Origin: Sporosarcina sp. Marseille-Q4063
GTDB taxonomy: Bacteria; Bacillota; Bacilli; Bacillales_A; Planococcaceae
Direction of reading: 5' to 3'
DNA length: 64,000 bases
Assembly (NCBI RefSeq): GCF_018309085.1
Contig: NZ_CP070502.1
Span: forward strand, 868,001-932,000
A program made the translations under genes and the position numbers. Under the pieces are notes generated by a model that had not been told where the DNA came from, made no database searches, and saw nothing but the letters and a program-made list of their open reading frames with translations. Of this stretch, positions 63,710-64,000 are shown in pieces (positions within the stretch are counted from its first letter, which is position 1; each line of letters starts with the position of its first letter).

Positions 63710-64000
63710 TCACCCTTCAATATCCCGTCTATAATACCCAACAAAACCAACCACTGCCGCTATAATCGCAATCACAACTAAAATCGATACTTTCATATAA
63801 TCCATGTCTTCAACAGGTATGTTCGGAACTTGGCCGAATGGCGATAGATTACCCAGCCACTCCGGAAACTGAAGCAACCCACCCAAATATACAACAACGA
63901 ATGAATAAATTAAATATATCCATGTCAAGCCAGTCAACTTTGGAGCTGCGCCTATCAACAACGCCGCCAGACCAATCATGATCCACATTGCCGGAAGATA
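63710..64000 (-). CDS. ABC transporter permease, C-terminal end (gene runs off right edge)
   Basis: The last 96 codons of a membrane protein; the frame is open to base 64000 and the true start lies outside. Contains membrane segments (about three) around YLPAMWIMIGLAALLIG, the LSPFGQVPNIPVEDMD loop and a final helix ending YYRRDIEG. This resembles the C-terminus of polyketide/tetronasin-type ABC-2 exporter permeases. Substrate unknown. Confidence 0.7.
   Translation of the reverse strand, partial: YLPAMWIMIGLAALLIGAAPKLTGLTWIYLIYSFVVVYLGGLLQFPEWLGNLSPFGQVPNIPVEDMDYMKVSILVVIAIIAAVVGFVGYYRRDIEG

Overview
The window reads as chromosome from an endospore-forming, low-G+C Gram-positive rod of the Bacillales, most likely Planococcaceae and Sporosarcina-like. 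This rests on Bacillus-type operons (opuA, his with hisZ, mtlA-R-F-D, fruR-K-A, yrrT-mccA-mccB), strong AGGAGG ribosome sites with frequent TTG/GTG starts, sporulation proteins (a CotF-like coat protein, a LysM/GH18 cortex-lytic enzyme), an intracellular subtilisin and an S-box riboswitch. No rRNA, tRNA, prophage, insertion sequence or CRISPR array was seen. Most genes lie on the minus strand, which is probably the leading strand.

Layout. 1-3.7 kb: glycine betaine importer opuA and a divergent GbsR-type regulator. 3.8-5.8 kb: ydbS/ydbT-like membrane proteins. 5.8-9.7 kb: OsmC protein and a homocysteine-to-cysteine operon (yrrT-luxS-mccA-mccB) behind a CymR-like palindrome. 9.8-13.4 kb: YtkA-like lipoprotein, two-component system and SCO1-like copper chaperone. 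13.7-20.9 kb: lipoproteins, proBA, a MecA-N-type penicillin-binding protein, rlmN. 21.2-25.7 kb: HemL-like aminotransferase with a TAXI-type TRAP transporter. 26-27.7 kb: stress and small membrane proteins. 27.8-34.8 kb: histidine biosynthesis (hisZGDB-AFI and a divergent PHP phosphatase) without hisH. 36.2-38.4 kb: FMN monooxygenase and reductase under an S-box. 38.5-43.9 kb: mannitol PTS operon. 44-51.4 kb: GNAT, argG remnant, gdhA, HAD phosphatase, ilvD, LysM/GH18 enzyme and two tiny paralogous membrane proteins. 51.5-55.6 kb: flavoprotein, MBL-fold protein, spore coat protein, HAD phosphatase. 55.6-59.3 kb: fructose PTS operon. 59.4-64 kb: intracellular protease, pcp, ferredoxin, an orphan RNA gene, metA, and an ABC exporter running off the right edge.

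The most unusual items are these. (1) Four intergenic arrays at about 13.5, 30.0, 44.8 and 63.4 kb. Each has six degenerate ~21-bp units with core spacings of exactly 21,21,21,21,20 bp, and all four point the same way. Two of them sit where a biosynthetic gene is missing or decayed (hisH, argG). (2) A TAXI solute-binding lipoprotein whose two halves are in swapped order, which looks like a circular permutation. (3) A ~290-nt transcription unit at 61.8-62.1 kb with a consensus promoter, a three-way-junction fold and a terminator but no normal gene. (4) Two unlinked 46-residue membrane proteins that are clear paralogues. Family assignments rest on remembered motifs; no database search was run.
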